Source: an uncultured Gemmatimonadota bacterium
GTDB taxonomy: Bacteria; Gemmatimonadota; Gemmatimonadetes; Gemmatimonadales; Gemmatimonadaceae
Assembly (NCBI GenBank): GCA_902825965.1
Contig: CADEDA010000004.1
Location: 47,498 to 111,497 of the forward strand
DNA length: 64,000 nt
Direction of reading: 5' to 3'
Shown here: positions 52,564-61,301 of the stretch, in pieces
Layout of the letters: every line of letters begins with the position of its first letter
How positions within the stretch are numbered: the stretch's first letter is position 1
Program-made: the position numbers and the translations under genes
The notes under the pieces: model-generated
The model's database searches: none
Seen by the model: only the letters and a program-made list of their open reading frames with translations
Told to the model about the DNA's origin: nothing

Positions 52564-54048
52564 ATGTTCGCGGTCCTCCTCGCGGTCCTCCTCGCGGTCA
52601 GCGGACTCGCCCGACCGACGTCGGCGCAGGACACCCCGCGGGCCCTCACGCTGCAGCAAGCGGTTGCGCAGGCGGATCGCCAGGCCTACGGCAATCGCAT
52701 CGTGGACGCCGCCGCGGACGACCGCGTCGCACAGGCCCTCGCGCCGTACCGCGGCATCCTCCCCACGCTGCGCGTGGAAGCGAGTGTCGTGCGCACCACC
52801 GATCCCATCGCGGCGTTCGGGACCACCCTGCGTCAACGCGCCATCACACCGGCGGACTTCGATCCCACTCGACTCAACTTCCCGGCCGCGGTCGGGAACC
52901 GCGGCGCCGCACTGGTGATCGAACAGCCGCTGCTCAATGCGGACGCATGGGTGGGCCGTCGCGCCGCACGCGCCGCCGCCGACGCGCAGGTCGCGGTGGC
53001 GGAGTGGACGCGCCGCAGCACACGGACGGATGTGGTCCGCGCGTACTACGGTGCCACGCTCGCGGCCGAGAAGGCGGCCACGCTGCGGGTCGCGGAGCGC
53101 GCGGCCACCGCGCACGTGCTCCGTGCCTCGGCACTCGCCGACACCGGCCTCGTCACACGCTCCGACGCGCTGCTCGCCGAGGTGAAGGCCGGTGAGGTCA
53201 TGGCGCAGCGTCTCGCCGCCGAGGCCGACGCGTTGCACGCGGCGCGGGCGCTGGCCGTGCTGCTGGGCTCGCCGCAGTCCGCGCCTTCACTACCGGCGGC
53301 ACTCCCGGCGACATCGGCGATCGTGGCGCTCGTCGCCACCGATACCGCGGACGCCGCATCCGCGGACGGCGCGCACTCCCGCGCCGAGGTAGGGGCTGAC
53401 GGGCGCGCCGCAGCGCTCACCGATGTGCGCGTCGATGCGCGCGCAAATGCGCGCGCAAATGCGCGCGCCGATGTGCGGGCGGCCGATGCAGCCTACGTGG
53501 CGGCCCGCGCGGATGCCCGGCGCGCCCAGGCGCTGTACCTGCCGCGACTGAACGGGTTCGCGCGGTACGACTGGAACGACCGCAGCGGCTTCTTCCAAAA
53601 CGACCGCAGTTGGACCGCCGGCGTGATGGCCACGTGGACGCCGTTCGCCGGCGCGAGTGAACTCGGCGAGGTGCGGGGCACGGCGGCGCGCGCCCGTTCC
53701 GCCGCCGCGCAACGCGACGCGGCCGTCGCCCAGGCCGCGCTCACGCGGGCCGAGTCGAGGGGCACGCTGCAGGTCGCGCTCGCGCAGCTCGACATCGCCG
53801 AGCGTGCGGTGGCGCAGGCCGCAGAGGCGCACCGCGTCGTCGCCCGCAAGTACGACGGCGGACTCGCCACCATCTCCGACCTGCTGGAAGCCGCGGCCAT
53901 CGAGACGCAGGTGCGTCTCGCGCACGCGTTCGCCCGCTACCACCTGCTCGTCACTGCTGCCTCGCGCCGCCAGGCGCTCGGCGGCGACCCCGCCTACCTC
54001 GTCGCGCTCGATGCTGCGACACCCTCCCCCGACCGCGCCCCGCGCTGA
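52564..54048 (+). CDS. TolC-family outer-membrane efflux protein
   Basis: This 494-residue protein has a signal peptide (M-F-A-V-L-L-A-V... to T-S-A-Q near 22), which decided the start, and the two TolC-type coiled-coil repeats. These are rich in Ala (A-L-T-L-Q-Q-A-V-A-Q-A-D-R early; Y-L-P-R-L-N-G-F-A-R-Y-D-W mid; K-Y-D-G-G-L-A-T-I-S-D-L-L-E-A late). An unusual Ala/Asp/Arg insertion (about 260-310, with repeated A-R-A-N-A-R-A) lies between the repeats, encoded by a short DNA repeat. It forms the outer-membrane duct for the RND pump encoded next; its stop overlaps the adaptor start (TGATG). Confidence 0.88.
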   Translation: MFAVLLAVLLAVSGLARPTSAQDTPRALTLQQAVAQADRQAYGNRIVDAAADDRVAQALAPYRGILPTLRVEASVVRTTDPIAAFGTTLRQRAITPADFDPTRLNFPAAVGNRGAALVIEQPLLNADAWVGRRAARAAADAQVAVAEWTRRSTRTDVVRAYYGATLAAEKAATLRVAERAATAHVLRASALADTGLVTRSDALLAEVKAGEVMAQRLAAEADALHAARALAVLLGSPQSAPSLPAALPATSAIVALVATDTADAASADGAHSRAEVGADGRAAALTDVRVDARANARANARADVRAADAAYVAARADARRAQALYLPRLNGFARYDWNDRSGFFQNDRSWTAGVMATWTPFAGASELGEVRGTAARARSAAAQRDAAVAQAALTRAESRGTLQVALAQLDIAERAVAQAAEAHRVVARKYDGGLATISDLLEAAAIETQVRLAHAFARYHLLVTAASRRQALGGDPAYLVALDAATPSPDRAPR

Positions 54049-55091
54049 TGCCCATGACGCCGACCACACGCTCCAAGACGACGCTCGTCGCCATCCCCGC
54101 GCTGCTCCTCGTCGCCGCCTGCGGCGATGCCGCGGCGCATGACCAACCGTCCACCACCGCCGTGATCTCCGACGCGCCGAGCTACACCGTCGTCGATACC
54201 CTCGTCCCGACGCTGCTTGAGATCGACGGCGTCGCCACCGCCGTGCGCGAGGCGACACTCTCGACCAAGCTCATGGCCTCGGTGACCGAGGTACTCGTCG
54301 AGGAAGGCGAATCCGTGCGGGCCGGCCAAGTGCTCGCGCGCCTGGACGCCCGCGACCTGCACGCGAAGCGCGAGCAGGTGGCCGCCGCGGTGGCCGCAGC
54401 CACCGCCCAGCAGGCGCAGGCCAGCGCGCACGCCGCGCGCATGCGAGCCCTCTTCGCCGACAGTGCCGCCCCCAAGGCGATGCTGGAGTCCGCCGAGGCG
54501 ACGCTCGCGCAGGCCGCGTCCTGGGTGCGCGCGGCGCAGGCCGCCGGCGCGGAACTGGACGCGGTGGAGCGTTACGCGGAACTGCGGGCCCCGTTCGCGG
54601 GCCGCGTCACGCAACGCTTCGTCGACGTCGGCGCGTTCGTCGCGCCGGGTGTGCCGCTGCTCACCGTGCAGGATGCCTCGACGTTGCGCGTCACGGCCCA
54701 TGTCGCACCGGAGCAGGCCCGTGGGCTGCGCCACGGGCAGTCGATGATGGCTCGACTGGAAGGTGTGGATGCCATCGCGACGATCGAAGGGGTGGTGCCC
54801 GTCATGGGCGGTTTGCACGCCGTGAACGCGCTCGTGCAGAACCGCGACGGGCGACACCTCGCCGGCAGTGCCGCGGTGCTGCAGTGGGCCACCGGATCCC
54901 GCCGCGCGCTCGCGGTCCCCGCGGACGCGCTGATCCGGGAGGGTGACCTCGTCGGGGTGCTGGTGCGCGGCGCGCAGGGCGATGCCCGGCGCTGGATCCG
55001 CGTCGGTGCGCAGTCCGGCGGGATGGTGGAAGTGACCGCGGGCCTCCAGGCCGGCGACCACGTGGTGCGTCGCACCACGGGAGCACGTTGA
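54048..55091 (+). CDS. RND efflux periplasmic adaptor lipoprotein
   Basis: This 347-residue membrane-fusion protein has a lipobox V-A-A-C (Cys about 25), a barrel/lipoyl half-motif (A-T-L-S-T-K-L-M-A-S-V-T-E-V-L-V-E-E-G-E-S-V-R-A-G-Q-V-L-A), an Ala-rich coiled hairpin (about 110-165) and the second lipoyl half (A-P-F-A-G-R-V-T-Q-R). Beta-barrel and membrane-proximal domains follow. It links the TolC-type duct to the inner-membrane pump. It overlaps the TolC gene by one base and precedes the permease by one base. Confidence 0.92.
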   Translation: MPMTPTTRSKTTLVAIPALLLVAACGDAAAHDQPSTTAVISDAPSYTVVDTLVPTLLEIDGVATAVREATLSTKLMASVTEVLVEEGESVRAGQVLARLDARDLHAKREQVAAAVAAATAQQAQASAHAARMRALFADSAAPKAMLESAEATLAQAASWVRAAQAAGAELDAVERYAELRAPFAGRVTQRFVDVGAFVAPGVPLLTVQDASTLRVTAHVAPEQARGLRHGQSMMARLEGVDAIATIEGVVPVMGGLHAVNALVQNRDGRHLAGSAAVLQWATGSRRALAVPADALIREGDLVGVLVRGAQGDARRWIRVGAQSGGMVEVTAGLQAGDHVVRRTTGAR

Positions 55092-55092
55092 G

Positions 55093-58000
55093 ATGGGCAT
55101 CTCGGGACGGATCGCGCAGGCCTTCCTGCGCTCCAAGCTGACGCCGTTGGTCACGGTGGCCTCGCTCGCGGTGGGACTCATCGGCATGCTGGCAACGCCG
55201 CGCGAGGAGGAGCCGCAGATCTCGGTGCCGATGATCGACGTGATCGCGGCCCTGCCGGGCGCCGGTCCTGCGGAGGTCGAGCAGCGCATCGCCCGCCCCA
55301 TCGAGCGGCGCATGCAGGAACTGCCGGGCGTGGACCATGTCTACACCATGAGCGGGGACGGCTTCGCACTCGTGACCGTGCGCTTCGCGGTCGGTGAGGA
55401 CCAGGAACGCAGCATCACCAAGGTGCATGCCAAGCTCGCGGCGGCGATGGACGATGCACCGCCGGGGGCCCTGCCACCGCTGGTGAAGCCGCATTCCATC
55501 GACGACGTCCCGATCCTCGCGCTCACCCTGCACAGCAGCAGCAGCGACGCCAACACGCTGCGCCAGATCGCGACACACCTCGAGGAGGAGGTGCGCACGG
55601 TGCCCGAGGTGGCGGAGACGTTCATCACGGGTGGCCAACCGCGGCAGGTGGAGGTGCTGCTCGATCCGGCGCGGTTGACGGCGCGAGGGGTCACGCCCGG
55701 GGAGGTGGCCCTGGCACTCGCCGCGGCCAATGCCCGGCTGCAGGCCGGTGAACTCGCGGCAGCCGGCGCAGTGGTGCGCGTGGACGTCGGCCGGGCGCTC
55801 ACGAGTGCCGCCGACGTGGGGGCGGTGATCGTCAGCGCCCGCGGTGGTGTGCCGGTGTCGGTGCGCGATGTCGCCACGGTGCGCGAAGGCTTCGGCGAGC
55901 CCAGCACCTACGTCTCGCATCAGGACGCCACGACCGCGACGGCGGCGGCGGTCACGCTCTCCATCGCCAAGCGGCAGGGCGCCAATGCCACCGCCGTGAG
56001 CCACGCCGTGCTGGAACGCGTGGAGCAGGCGCGGGCCCGCCTGCTCCCGGGCGACGTGCGCCTCGACGTGACACGCGACTACGGCGAGACGGCCGGCGAG
56101 AAGGCGGACGAACTCATCCTCCACCTGCTCATCGCCACGCTCTCGGTGACCGCGCTCATCTGGATCTTCCTCGGCTGGCGCGAAGCCGTGGTGGTGCTCG
56201 TGGCGGTGCCCGTCACCCTCGCCCTCACGCTCTTCGTCTACTACGCGCTCGGCTACACCCTCAACCGCATCACGCTGTTCGCGCTCATCTTCTCCATCGG
56301 CATCCTCGTGGACGATGCGATCGTGGTGGTGGAGAACATCTACCGCCACCTCAAGATGGGTGACCGCACGCCGGAGGTCGCCAGCGTCGAGGCCGTGGAC
56401 GAGGTCGGCAACCCGACCATCCTGGCGACCTTCACGGTGATCGCCGCCATCCTGCCGATGGCCTTCGTCAGCGGCATGATGGGACCGTACATGCGTCCCA
56501 TCCCCATCGGGGCGTCGGTGGCGATGCTGGCTTCGCTCGCGGTGGCGTTCGTGGTGACGCCGTACCTCGCGTACCGCCTGCTCAAGGGGCATGTGGCGCC
56601 CACGGCGCAGCCGCATGACCGGGCGCACGAAGAGGAGGAGCAGTCGCGCTTCGGGCAGTTCTATGCGCGGCTGATGCGCGGCCTCATGGAAGGGCAGCGC
56701 CGGCGCGTGCTCTTCTACGGCGGCGTGGCCTTCCTGCTCGTCGCCTCGGTGGCGCTGGTGGCGGTGCGTGCGGTGCAGGTGAAGATGCTGCCGTTCGACA
56801 ACAAGAGTGAGTTCCAGGTGGTGCTGGACCTGCCCGAGGGCACACCGCTCGAGACCACGGCGGCCGCGGCCGAGGAAGTCGCGCGCTACCTGCTCACGGT
56901 CCCCGAGGTGCGCAGCACCGAGGTGTATGCCGGGACCTCGGCGCCGTTCAACTTCAACGGCCTCGTGCGGCACTACTTCCTGCGGCGCGGGCCCAACGTC
57001 GCCGACGTGCAGGTGAACCTCGCACCCAAGCATGCGCGCGACCGCCAGAGCCACGCGATCGCGGTTGCGGTGCGGCCCGGTGTGGTGGCCATCGCCGAGC
57101 GCTACGGTGCGGCGGCCAAGGTGGCCGAGATCCCGCCGGGTCCGCCGGTGCTCTCGACGCTCGTGGCCGAGGTGTACGCGGGAAGCGACTCCACGCGGCT
57201 CGCCGCCGCGATGCGTGTGCGTGAGGTGTTCCTCCGCACGCCGGGGGTGGTCGATGTGGACTGGACCGTCGAGGACGCGCAGGCGCAGCGCAGCTTCCGC
57301 GTGGACCGCGCGCGCGTGGCGGCGGCGGGTGCGAGCGTCGAGCAGGTGACCCGCACGCTCTTCCTCGCGCTGTCGGGCGCACCGGCGGGACTCATCGCCT
57401 CGCCCACGGCGCGCGAGGCCATGCCGATCGTGCCGCGCCTGCCCCAAGCGGCGCGCGGTTCGGTGGAGTCGCTGCTGCGCGTGCCGGTGGCCACCCTGCA
57501 GGGGCCGCAACCGCTCGCGCGGTTCGTGCAGGTGGTGGACGGGGTGCGGGAGAGCAGCCGCGTCCGGAAGGACCAGCGGCCGTCGATCTACGTGACGGGA
57601 GATGTCGCCGACCGCGTGGAGGCGCCCGTCTACGCGATCCTCGCCATGAACGCCGCCCTGGACACCATCCGCGTGCACGGCGTCGGGATCCGCCGCTACA
57701 ACGCCGTGGCGCCCGAGCGCCTCGACGAGGTGGCGGTGAAGTGGGACGGGGAATGGCAGGTGACCATCGAGGTCTTCCGCGACCTCGGCATCGCGTTCGC
57801 GATCGTGCTCCTGCTCATCTATGTGCTCGTGGTCGGCTGGTTCCAGTCATTCACGGTGCCGCTCGTGATCATGGCGCCGATCCCGCTCACGCTGGTGGGC
57901 ATCCTGCCGGGCCACGCGCTCACCGGTGCGTTCTTCACCGCGACCTCGATGATCGGCATGATCGCGCTCGCCGGCATCATCGTGCGCAACTCGATCCTGC

Positions 58001-58275
58001 TCGTGGACTTCATCCAGCTGGCCGAGGCCCGTGGCCGTTCGTTGCAGGAGGCGGTGCTCGAGGCCGGCGCGGTGCGATTCCGGCCGATCGCGCTCACGGC
58101 GGCGGCCGTGGTGGTCGGCGGACTGGTGATGGTGCTCGACCCGATCTTCCAGGGCCTTGCCGTCGCGCTGATGAGCGGCGCGGTGGTCGCGACCCTGCTC
58201 ACCATGGTGGTGGTGCCGCTGCTCTATTGGGAGCTGCGGCGCCGCCAGAGCGCTGCTGCGGAGGTGGAATCATGA
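55093..58275 (+). CDS. RND efflux transporter permease
   Basis: This 1060-residue inner-membrane pump of the AcrB superfamily has 12 hydrophobic helices in the 1+5 / 1+5 arrangement separated by two large periplasmic loops. The N-terminus contains P-R-E-E-E-P-Q-I-S-V-P-M, diagnostic of a branch distinct from AcrB. G-I-L-V-D-D-A-I-V-V-V-E-N at helix 4 has the paired Asp of the proton relay. Substrates are not evident. Because a PII-like and a DUF2892 gene follow, as in some metal or sulfur-compound RND clusters, that substrate class is one possibility. The stop overlaps the small gene downstream (ATGA). Confidence 0.93.
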   Translation: MGISGRIAQAFLRSKLTPLVTVASLAVGLIGMLATPREEEPQISVPMIDVIAALPGAGPAEVEQRIARPIERRMQELPGVDHVYTMSGDGFALVTVRFAVGEDQERSITKVHAKLAAAMDDAPPGALPPLVKPHSIDDVPILALTLHSSSSDANTLRQIATHLEEEVRTVPEVAETFITGGQPRQVEVLLDPARLTARGVTPGEVALALAAANARLQAGELAAAGAVVRVDVGRALTSAADVGAVIVSARGGVPVSVRDVATVREGFGEPSTYVSHQDATTATAAAVTLSIAKRQGANATAVSHAVLERVEQARARLLPGDVRLDVTRDYGETAGEKADELILHLLIATLSVTALIWIFLGWREAVVVLVAVPVTLALTLFVYYALGYTLNRITLFALIFSIGILVDDAIVVVENIYRHLKMGDRTPEVASVEAVDEVGNPTILATFTVIAAILPMAFVSGMMGPYMRPIPIGASVAMLASLAVAFVVTPYLAYRLLKGHVAPTAQPHDRAHEEEEQSRFGQFYARLMRGLMEGQRRRVLFYGGVAFLLVASVALVAVRAVQVKMLPFDNKSEFQVVLDLPEGTPLETTAAAAEEVARYLLTVPEVRSTEVYAGTSAPFNFNGLVRHYFLRRGPNVADVQVNLAPKHARDRQSHAIAVAVRPGVVAIAERYGAAAKVAEIPPGPPVLSTLVAEVYAGSDSTRLAAAMRVREVFLRTPGVVDVDWTVEDAQAQRSFRVDRARVAAAGASVEQVTRTLFLALSGAPAGLIASPTAREAMPIVPRLPQAARGSVESLLRVPVATLQGPQPLARFVQVVDGVRESSRVRKDQRPSIYVTGDVADRVEAPVYAILAMNAALDTIRVHGVGIRRYNAVAPERLDEVAVKWDGEWQVTIEVFRDLGIAFAIVLLLIYVLVVGWFQSFTVPLVIMAPIPLTLVGILPGHALTGAFFTATSMIGMIALAGIIVRNSILLVDFIQLAEARGRSLQEAVLEAGAVRFRPIALTAAAVVVGGLVMVLDPIFQGLAVALMSGAVVATLLTMVVVPLLYWELRRRQSAAAEVES

Positions 58276-58562
58276 AACTCGTCCTCTTGATGTACGGCGG
58301 ACCGTCGCCGGACCGCGTGGGCACGATCCTCGAGCGGCACGGCATCCACGAGTACACGTCGTTCGCCGGCGGCACGGGCGCAGGGCGCACCGGCAAGCGC
58401 GACGGAAGCCGTGCCTGGCCCGGCGCCACGACGACGACGTTCTCGATCGTGCCCGCGGACCACGTCGCCGCCACCGTGGCGGCGCTGGCGCAGGAGGCCG
58501 AGGCGCTGCCGCCCGGCGAGCGCCTGCACGTCGCGGTGCTCGAGACCCAACACTTCTTCTGA
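58272..58562 (+). CDS. PII-like small protein in the RND operon
   Basis: This 96-residue protein has a ferredoxin-like alternating pattern: an opening strand M-K-L-V-L-L-M-Y, helix, G-R-T-G-K-R loop (T-loop-like position), then T-T-T-F-S-I-V-P-A-D-H-V-A-A-T-V-A-A-L and a final strand H-V-A-V-L-E-T. The size and order match PII-superfamily proteins, and one PII subgroup (PII-NG/DUF3240-type) is known from RND efflux operons. The start overlaps the permease stop by four bases, so its amount is tied to the pump. It may sense a nucleotide or metal and modulate the pump; this is inferred. Confidence 0.65.
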   Translation: MKLVLLMYGGPSPDRVGTILERHGIHEYTSFAGGTGAGRTGKRDGSRAWPGATTTTFSIVPADHVAATVAALAQEAEALPPGERLHVAVLETQHFF

Positions 58563-58573
58563 CGGAGCCACCC

Positions 58574-58777
58574 ATGTGTGACGACCGCATCATCCGCCGG
58601 TTCGCCGGTGTCTTCGTGATGGCCTCCGTGGCGCTCGGCTACTGGGTGCACCCCGGCTGGTTCGCCTTCACGGCGTTCGTGGGCTTCAACCTCGTCCAGT
58701 CGAGCTTCACGGCGTTCTGCCCGCTGGAACGTCTGCTCGCCCGGTTCGGGCTCTTCGGCTGCCGCGTGCTGCGATAA
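58574..58777 (+). CDS. DUF2892 (YgaP-like) small membrane protein
   Basis: This 67-residue protein has two hydrophobic helices (about 9-27 and 28-47), and the C-P-L near 48-51 with flanking F-N-L-V-Q-S-S-F-T-A-F fits the DUF2892 family, which is often fused or adjacent to rhodanese and sulfur-handling proteins. It starts 11 bases after the PII-like gene and is part of the efflux operon. Cys residues at 2, 49 and 63 could bind metal or sulfur species. Confidence 0.8.
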   Translation: MCDDRIIRRFAGVFVMASVALGYWVHPGWFAFTAFVGFNLVQSSFTAFCPLERLLARFGLFGCRVLR

Positions 58778-58790
58778 ATTCCCCGCGACA

Positions 58791-58830
58791 CCGCCCCTGC
58801 GCGCCGGAGGTCCGGCGTGCGCGGGGGCGG
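58791..58830 (+). terminator. Large hairpin between DUF2892 and osmC-like genes
   Basis: CCGCCCCTGCGCGCCGG (58791-58807) pairs imperfectly with 58812-58830 across a four-base loop. It lies 13 bases after the DUF2892 stop and just ahead of CGAGGAG, the osmC ribosome-binding site. It may terminate the pump operon or limit read-through into osmC. GATAAATT at 58773 is a possible promoter element for osmC. Confidence 0.5.
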
Positions 58831-58848
58831 GACTCTCGAGGAGAACCC

Positions 58849-59325
58849 ATGGGGACTTACCACGCACGGGTCGAATGGGCGCGCGGCGCCGACACATTCG
58901 CCGGGCAGCAGTACTCGCGCGGGCATCGCTGGCACTTCGACGACGGGGTGAGCGTGCCCGCGTCGGCGCCGCCGAGTGTGGTGCGTGCGCCGTGGCATGT
59001 GACGGCCGCGGTGGATCCGGAGGAGGCGGTGGTGGCCGCGCTCTCGAGCTGCCACATGCTGTTCTTCCTGTCGTTCTGCTCCGCGGCCGGCTACATCGTC
59101 GAGTCGTACCAGGATGCCCCGGAGGGCATCATGACCCGCAACGACGCGGGGAAGGAATACCTCTCGCGGTTCACGCTGCGGCCGCATGTGGTGTATCGCG
59201 ACCGCGCGCCCTCGGCCGAGGAGTTCGCGGCCCTGCACCATCGCGCCCACGAGGAGTGCTACATCGCCAACTCCGTGCGTGGCGCGATCGACGTCATGCC
59301 GACGCTGGCGCTGGCTCCGGCGTGA
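58849..59325 (+). CDS. OsmC/Ohr-family peroxiredoxin-like protein
   Basis: This 158-residue OsmC-fold protein has the two redox cysteines, Cys68 in S-S-C-H-M and Cys137 in E-E-C-Y-I-A-N-S, with the typical H-x-x-A-H-x-x-C spacing before the second. OsmC proteins reduce organic hydroperoxides and can bind polysulfides. GAGGAG 6-10 bases before ATG 58849 supports the start. The last 32 bases overlap the convergent bestrophin-like gene. Placement behind a pump operon with a YgaP-like protein is compatible with a response to reactive sulfur or organic peroxide, though this is inference. Confidence 0.9.
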   Translation: MGTYHARVEWARGADTFAGQQYSRGHRWHFDDGVSVPASAPPSVVRAPWHVTAAVDPEEAVVAALSSCHMLFFLSFCSAAGYIVESYQDAPEGIMTRNDAGKEYLSRFTLRPHVVYRDRAPSAEEFAALHHRAHEECYIANSVRGAIDVMPTLALAPA

Positions 59326-60145
59326 GGATGGTCCGGACGTCGCGCGCGATCGTGGCGGCGATCTGGTCCAGCGGCAGGTCGTTGATGTCGGTGCCGAAGG
59401 GCTCCTCGACCTCGGTGGCGAGGAGCTCGAGGCCCATGGTCGCGAAGAACGTGAACATCGACGCGATCACCGTGCCGTAGCCGAACTCGCGCACGAGCCC
59501 GAACGGCATGATGAAGGCGTAGAGCACCACGAACTGCTTGATGTACGAGGAGTAGCTGAACGGGATCGGCGTCTTGCGGATGCGTTCGCAGGCGCCGGTC
59601 ACGTCGTCGAAGCCCTGCAGAAGCGGCGCGAACGCGATCCGGGACTCGGGCGCGAGGCGCCCGGCGGCCAGGTCCGCCTGCACCTCGGCGTGCAGGGCGC
59701 GCATCGTCTCGTTGGGCAGGTGCGGGCCCTCGGCGGAGAGTGGCCGCCGCAGGTGCGTGGCGAGCTGCGTGGGGTACAGCGCCAGCAGCTCCGCGTACCG
59801 CGCGCGACGTCCGGCGTGCGCCGGCGCCGCGAGCTGTGCCCCGAGCTGCTGCGACAGCCCGCGCGAGATGTTCACCAGCTGACCCCAGAGCCGTCGCCCC
59901 TCCCACCAGCGATCGTATGCCGTGTTGGTGCGGAAGACGAGCAGGAGGCCGAGGATGATGCCGAGGATGCTCAGGAAGGAGGGCCCGAGCGGCACCGCCA
60001 CCCGCATGAGGTCGGTCTCGACCCACACCACGAGGGCGGCCCAGATCCCGGCGCCGACCACGTCGAGGAACAGCGTGCGGAAGACCGGGCTGCGCGGGAA
60101 GTCGAACAGCACCCGCAGCCAGTTCTTCGGATCGTAGGTGATCAT
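59294..60145 (-). CDS. Bestrophin-family (UPF0187) membrane channel
   Basis: This 283-residue polytopic protein matches the bacterial bestrophin family, with R-T-N-T-A-Y-D-R-W-W-E-G-R-R-L-W-G near 74-90 as hallmark, hydrophobic helices around 30-70 and 190-230, and the C-terminal E-E-P-F-G-T-D-I-N-D-L-P-L-D. Bacterial homologues form pentameric ion channels, usually cation-selective. ATG 60145 begins the characteristic M-I-T-Y-D-P-K-N-W. It is divergent from the hydrolase gene at 60204, with CATAAT (60148-60153) as a possible -10 for the latter. Confidence 0.93.
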   Translation of the reverse strand: MITYDPKNWLRVLFDFPRSPVFRTLFLDVVGAGIWAALVVWVETDLMRVAVPLGPSFLSILGIILGLLLVFRTNTAYDRWWEGRRLWGQLVNISRGLSQQLGAQLAAPAHAGRRARYAELLALYPTQLATHLRRPLSAEGPHLPNETMRALHAEVQADLAAGRLAPESRIAFAPLLQGFDDVTGACERIRKTPIPFSYSSYIKQFVVLYAFIMPFGLVREFGYGTVIASMFTFFATMGLELLATEVEEPFGTDINDLPLDQIAATIARDVRTILTPEPAPASA

Positions 60146-60203
60146 GCCATAATTGTGGGAGCGGTCGCGCGACAATGGAACTCCGTCCCTCGAGCCCCCT
60201 GCC

Positions 60204-61301
60204 ATGAAGCCCTTCGCCTCGATGCTGCGCGCACTGGCCTGCGTCGCCGCCCTCGCATCCGCACTGCCGGCACAGCAGGCCTCGTCGCCGGCGCCGCGGA
60301 ACCGGCAGGTGGTGCCGATGGACTCCGCACGTGCCGCGCTGCTGTACGTGAGCAATCGCCCCGAGGACCACCCGGCGGCCAACTACGCCGCCGCCGTCGC
60401 CGCGAAGGCGCGCACCGACAGCATCTTCGCGGCGCGTGCGGCCGGCGTGATGCGCTACGAGAAGGCCCGCTACCGCAGCCGGCACGGCGACTTGGACATC
60501 CCGGTCTACGTGTTCGCGCCCCTCGAGACGCGCGGCGACCGCGCACACGCCGCGATGGTGTGGGTGCACGGCGGCGTGCACGGCAACTGGGACCAGAACT
60601 ATCTCCCGTTCATCATCGAGGCCACGCAGCGCGGCTACGTCATCGTCGCACCGGAATACCGCGGCTCCACCGGCTACGGCGAGGCTCACCACCGGGCGAT
60701 CGACTACGGCGGCAAGGAACTCGACGACGTCGAGGACGCGGTGGACTTCCTGCGCACCCGGCGCGAGGTGGATCCGGCACGCATCGGCCTCATGGGCTGG
60801 AGCCACGGCGGCTTCATCACCGCGCACCTCATGTCGCGCGCCTCGCGCACCCGGTTCGTCGCCGGCGCGGCGATCGTGCCCGTCACCAACCTGATCTTCC
60901 GCCTCTCGTTCAAGGGACCGGGCTACCAGCGCAGCTTCAGCACACAGGCCGGACTGCAAGGGCTGCCGTTCGAGAGGCGCGAGGAATACCTCAAGCGCTC
61001 GCCCTACTATTTGGTGGACTCGTTGCAGCATCCGCTGCTGGTGCATGTCGCCACCAACGACGAGGATGCGGACTTCGAGGAATCGCAGCCGTACATCGAC
61101 GCGCTCATGGCCCGCAAGCGCGGCATCGCCGAGCCCAAGGTCTACGTCGATCCCACCCCGGGGCCGGCGAGCGTGGGACACACGTTCAGCCGGCGCGTGA
61201 ACCGCGAGACGCTGCTGCGCGAGGATTCCCCGGAACAGGTGGACTCCTGGACGCTGGTCTGGGCGTTCTTCGAGCGGCACCTGGCGCCGGCGCGGCGATG
61301 A
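60204..61301 (+). CDS. Exported S9-type serine hydrolase without propeller
   Basis: This 365-residue protein has a signal peptide (to A-L-P-A-Q-Q near 28), a short helical stretch, then a dipeptidyl-peptidase-IV-like alpha/beta hydrolase domain. The oxyanion region is V-H-G-G-V-H-G-N-W, followed by P-E-Y-R-G-S-T-G-Y-G. The nucleophile is in G-W-S-H-G-G, the acid is probably in T-N-D-E-D-A-D and the His in V-G-H-T-F. It lacks the S9 propeller, so it may be an esterase or a dipeptidase. ATG 60204 starts the signal. The stop overlaps the ThrE gene (ATGA). Confidence 0.85.
   Translation: MKPFASMLRALACVAALASALPAQQASSPAPRNRQVVPMDSARAALLYVSNRPEDHPAANYAAAVAAKARTDSIFAARAAGVMRYEKARYRSRHGDLDIPVYVFAPLETRGDRAHAAMVWVHGGVHGNWDQNYLPFIIEATQRGYVIVAPEYRGSTGYGEAHHRAIDYGGKELDDVEDAVDFLRTRREVDPARIGLMGWSHGGFITAHLMSRASRTRFVAGAAIVPVTNLIFRLSFKGPGYQRSFSTQAGLQGLPFERREEYLKRSPYYLVDSLQHPLLVHVATNDEDADFEESQPYIDALMARKRGIAEPKVYVDPTPGPASVGHTFSRRVNRETLLREDSPEQVDSWTLVWAFFERHLAPARR

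Noticed and set aside
54802-57678. 958-codon minus-strand frame opposite the RND permease
   Set aside because: The sequence is His/Arg-rich low-complexity with no domain; the permease on the plus strand is a full-length family member.
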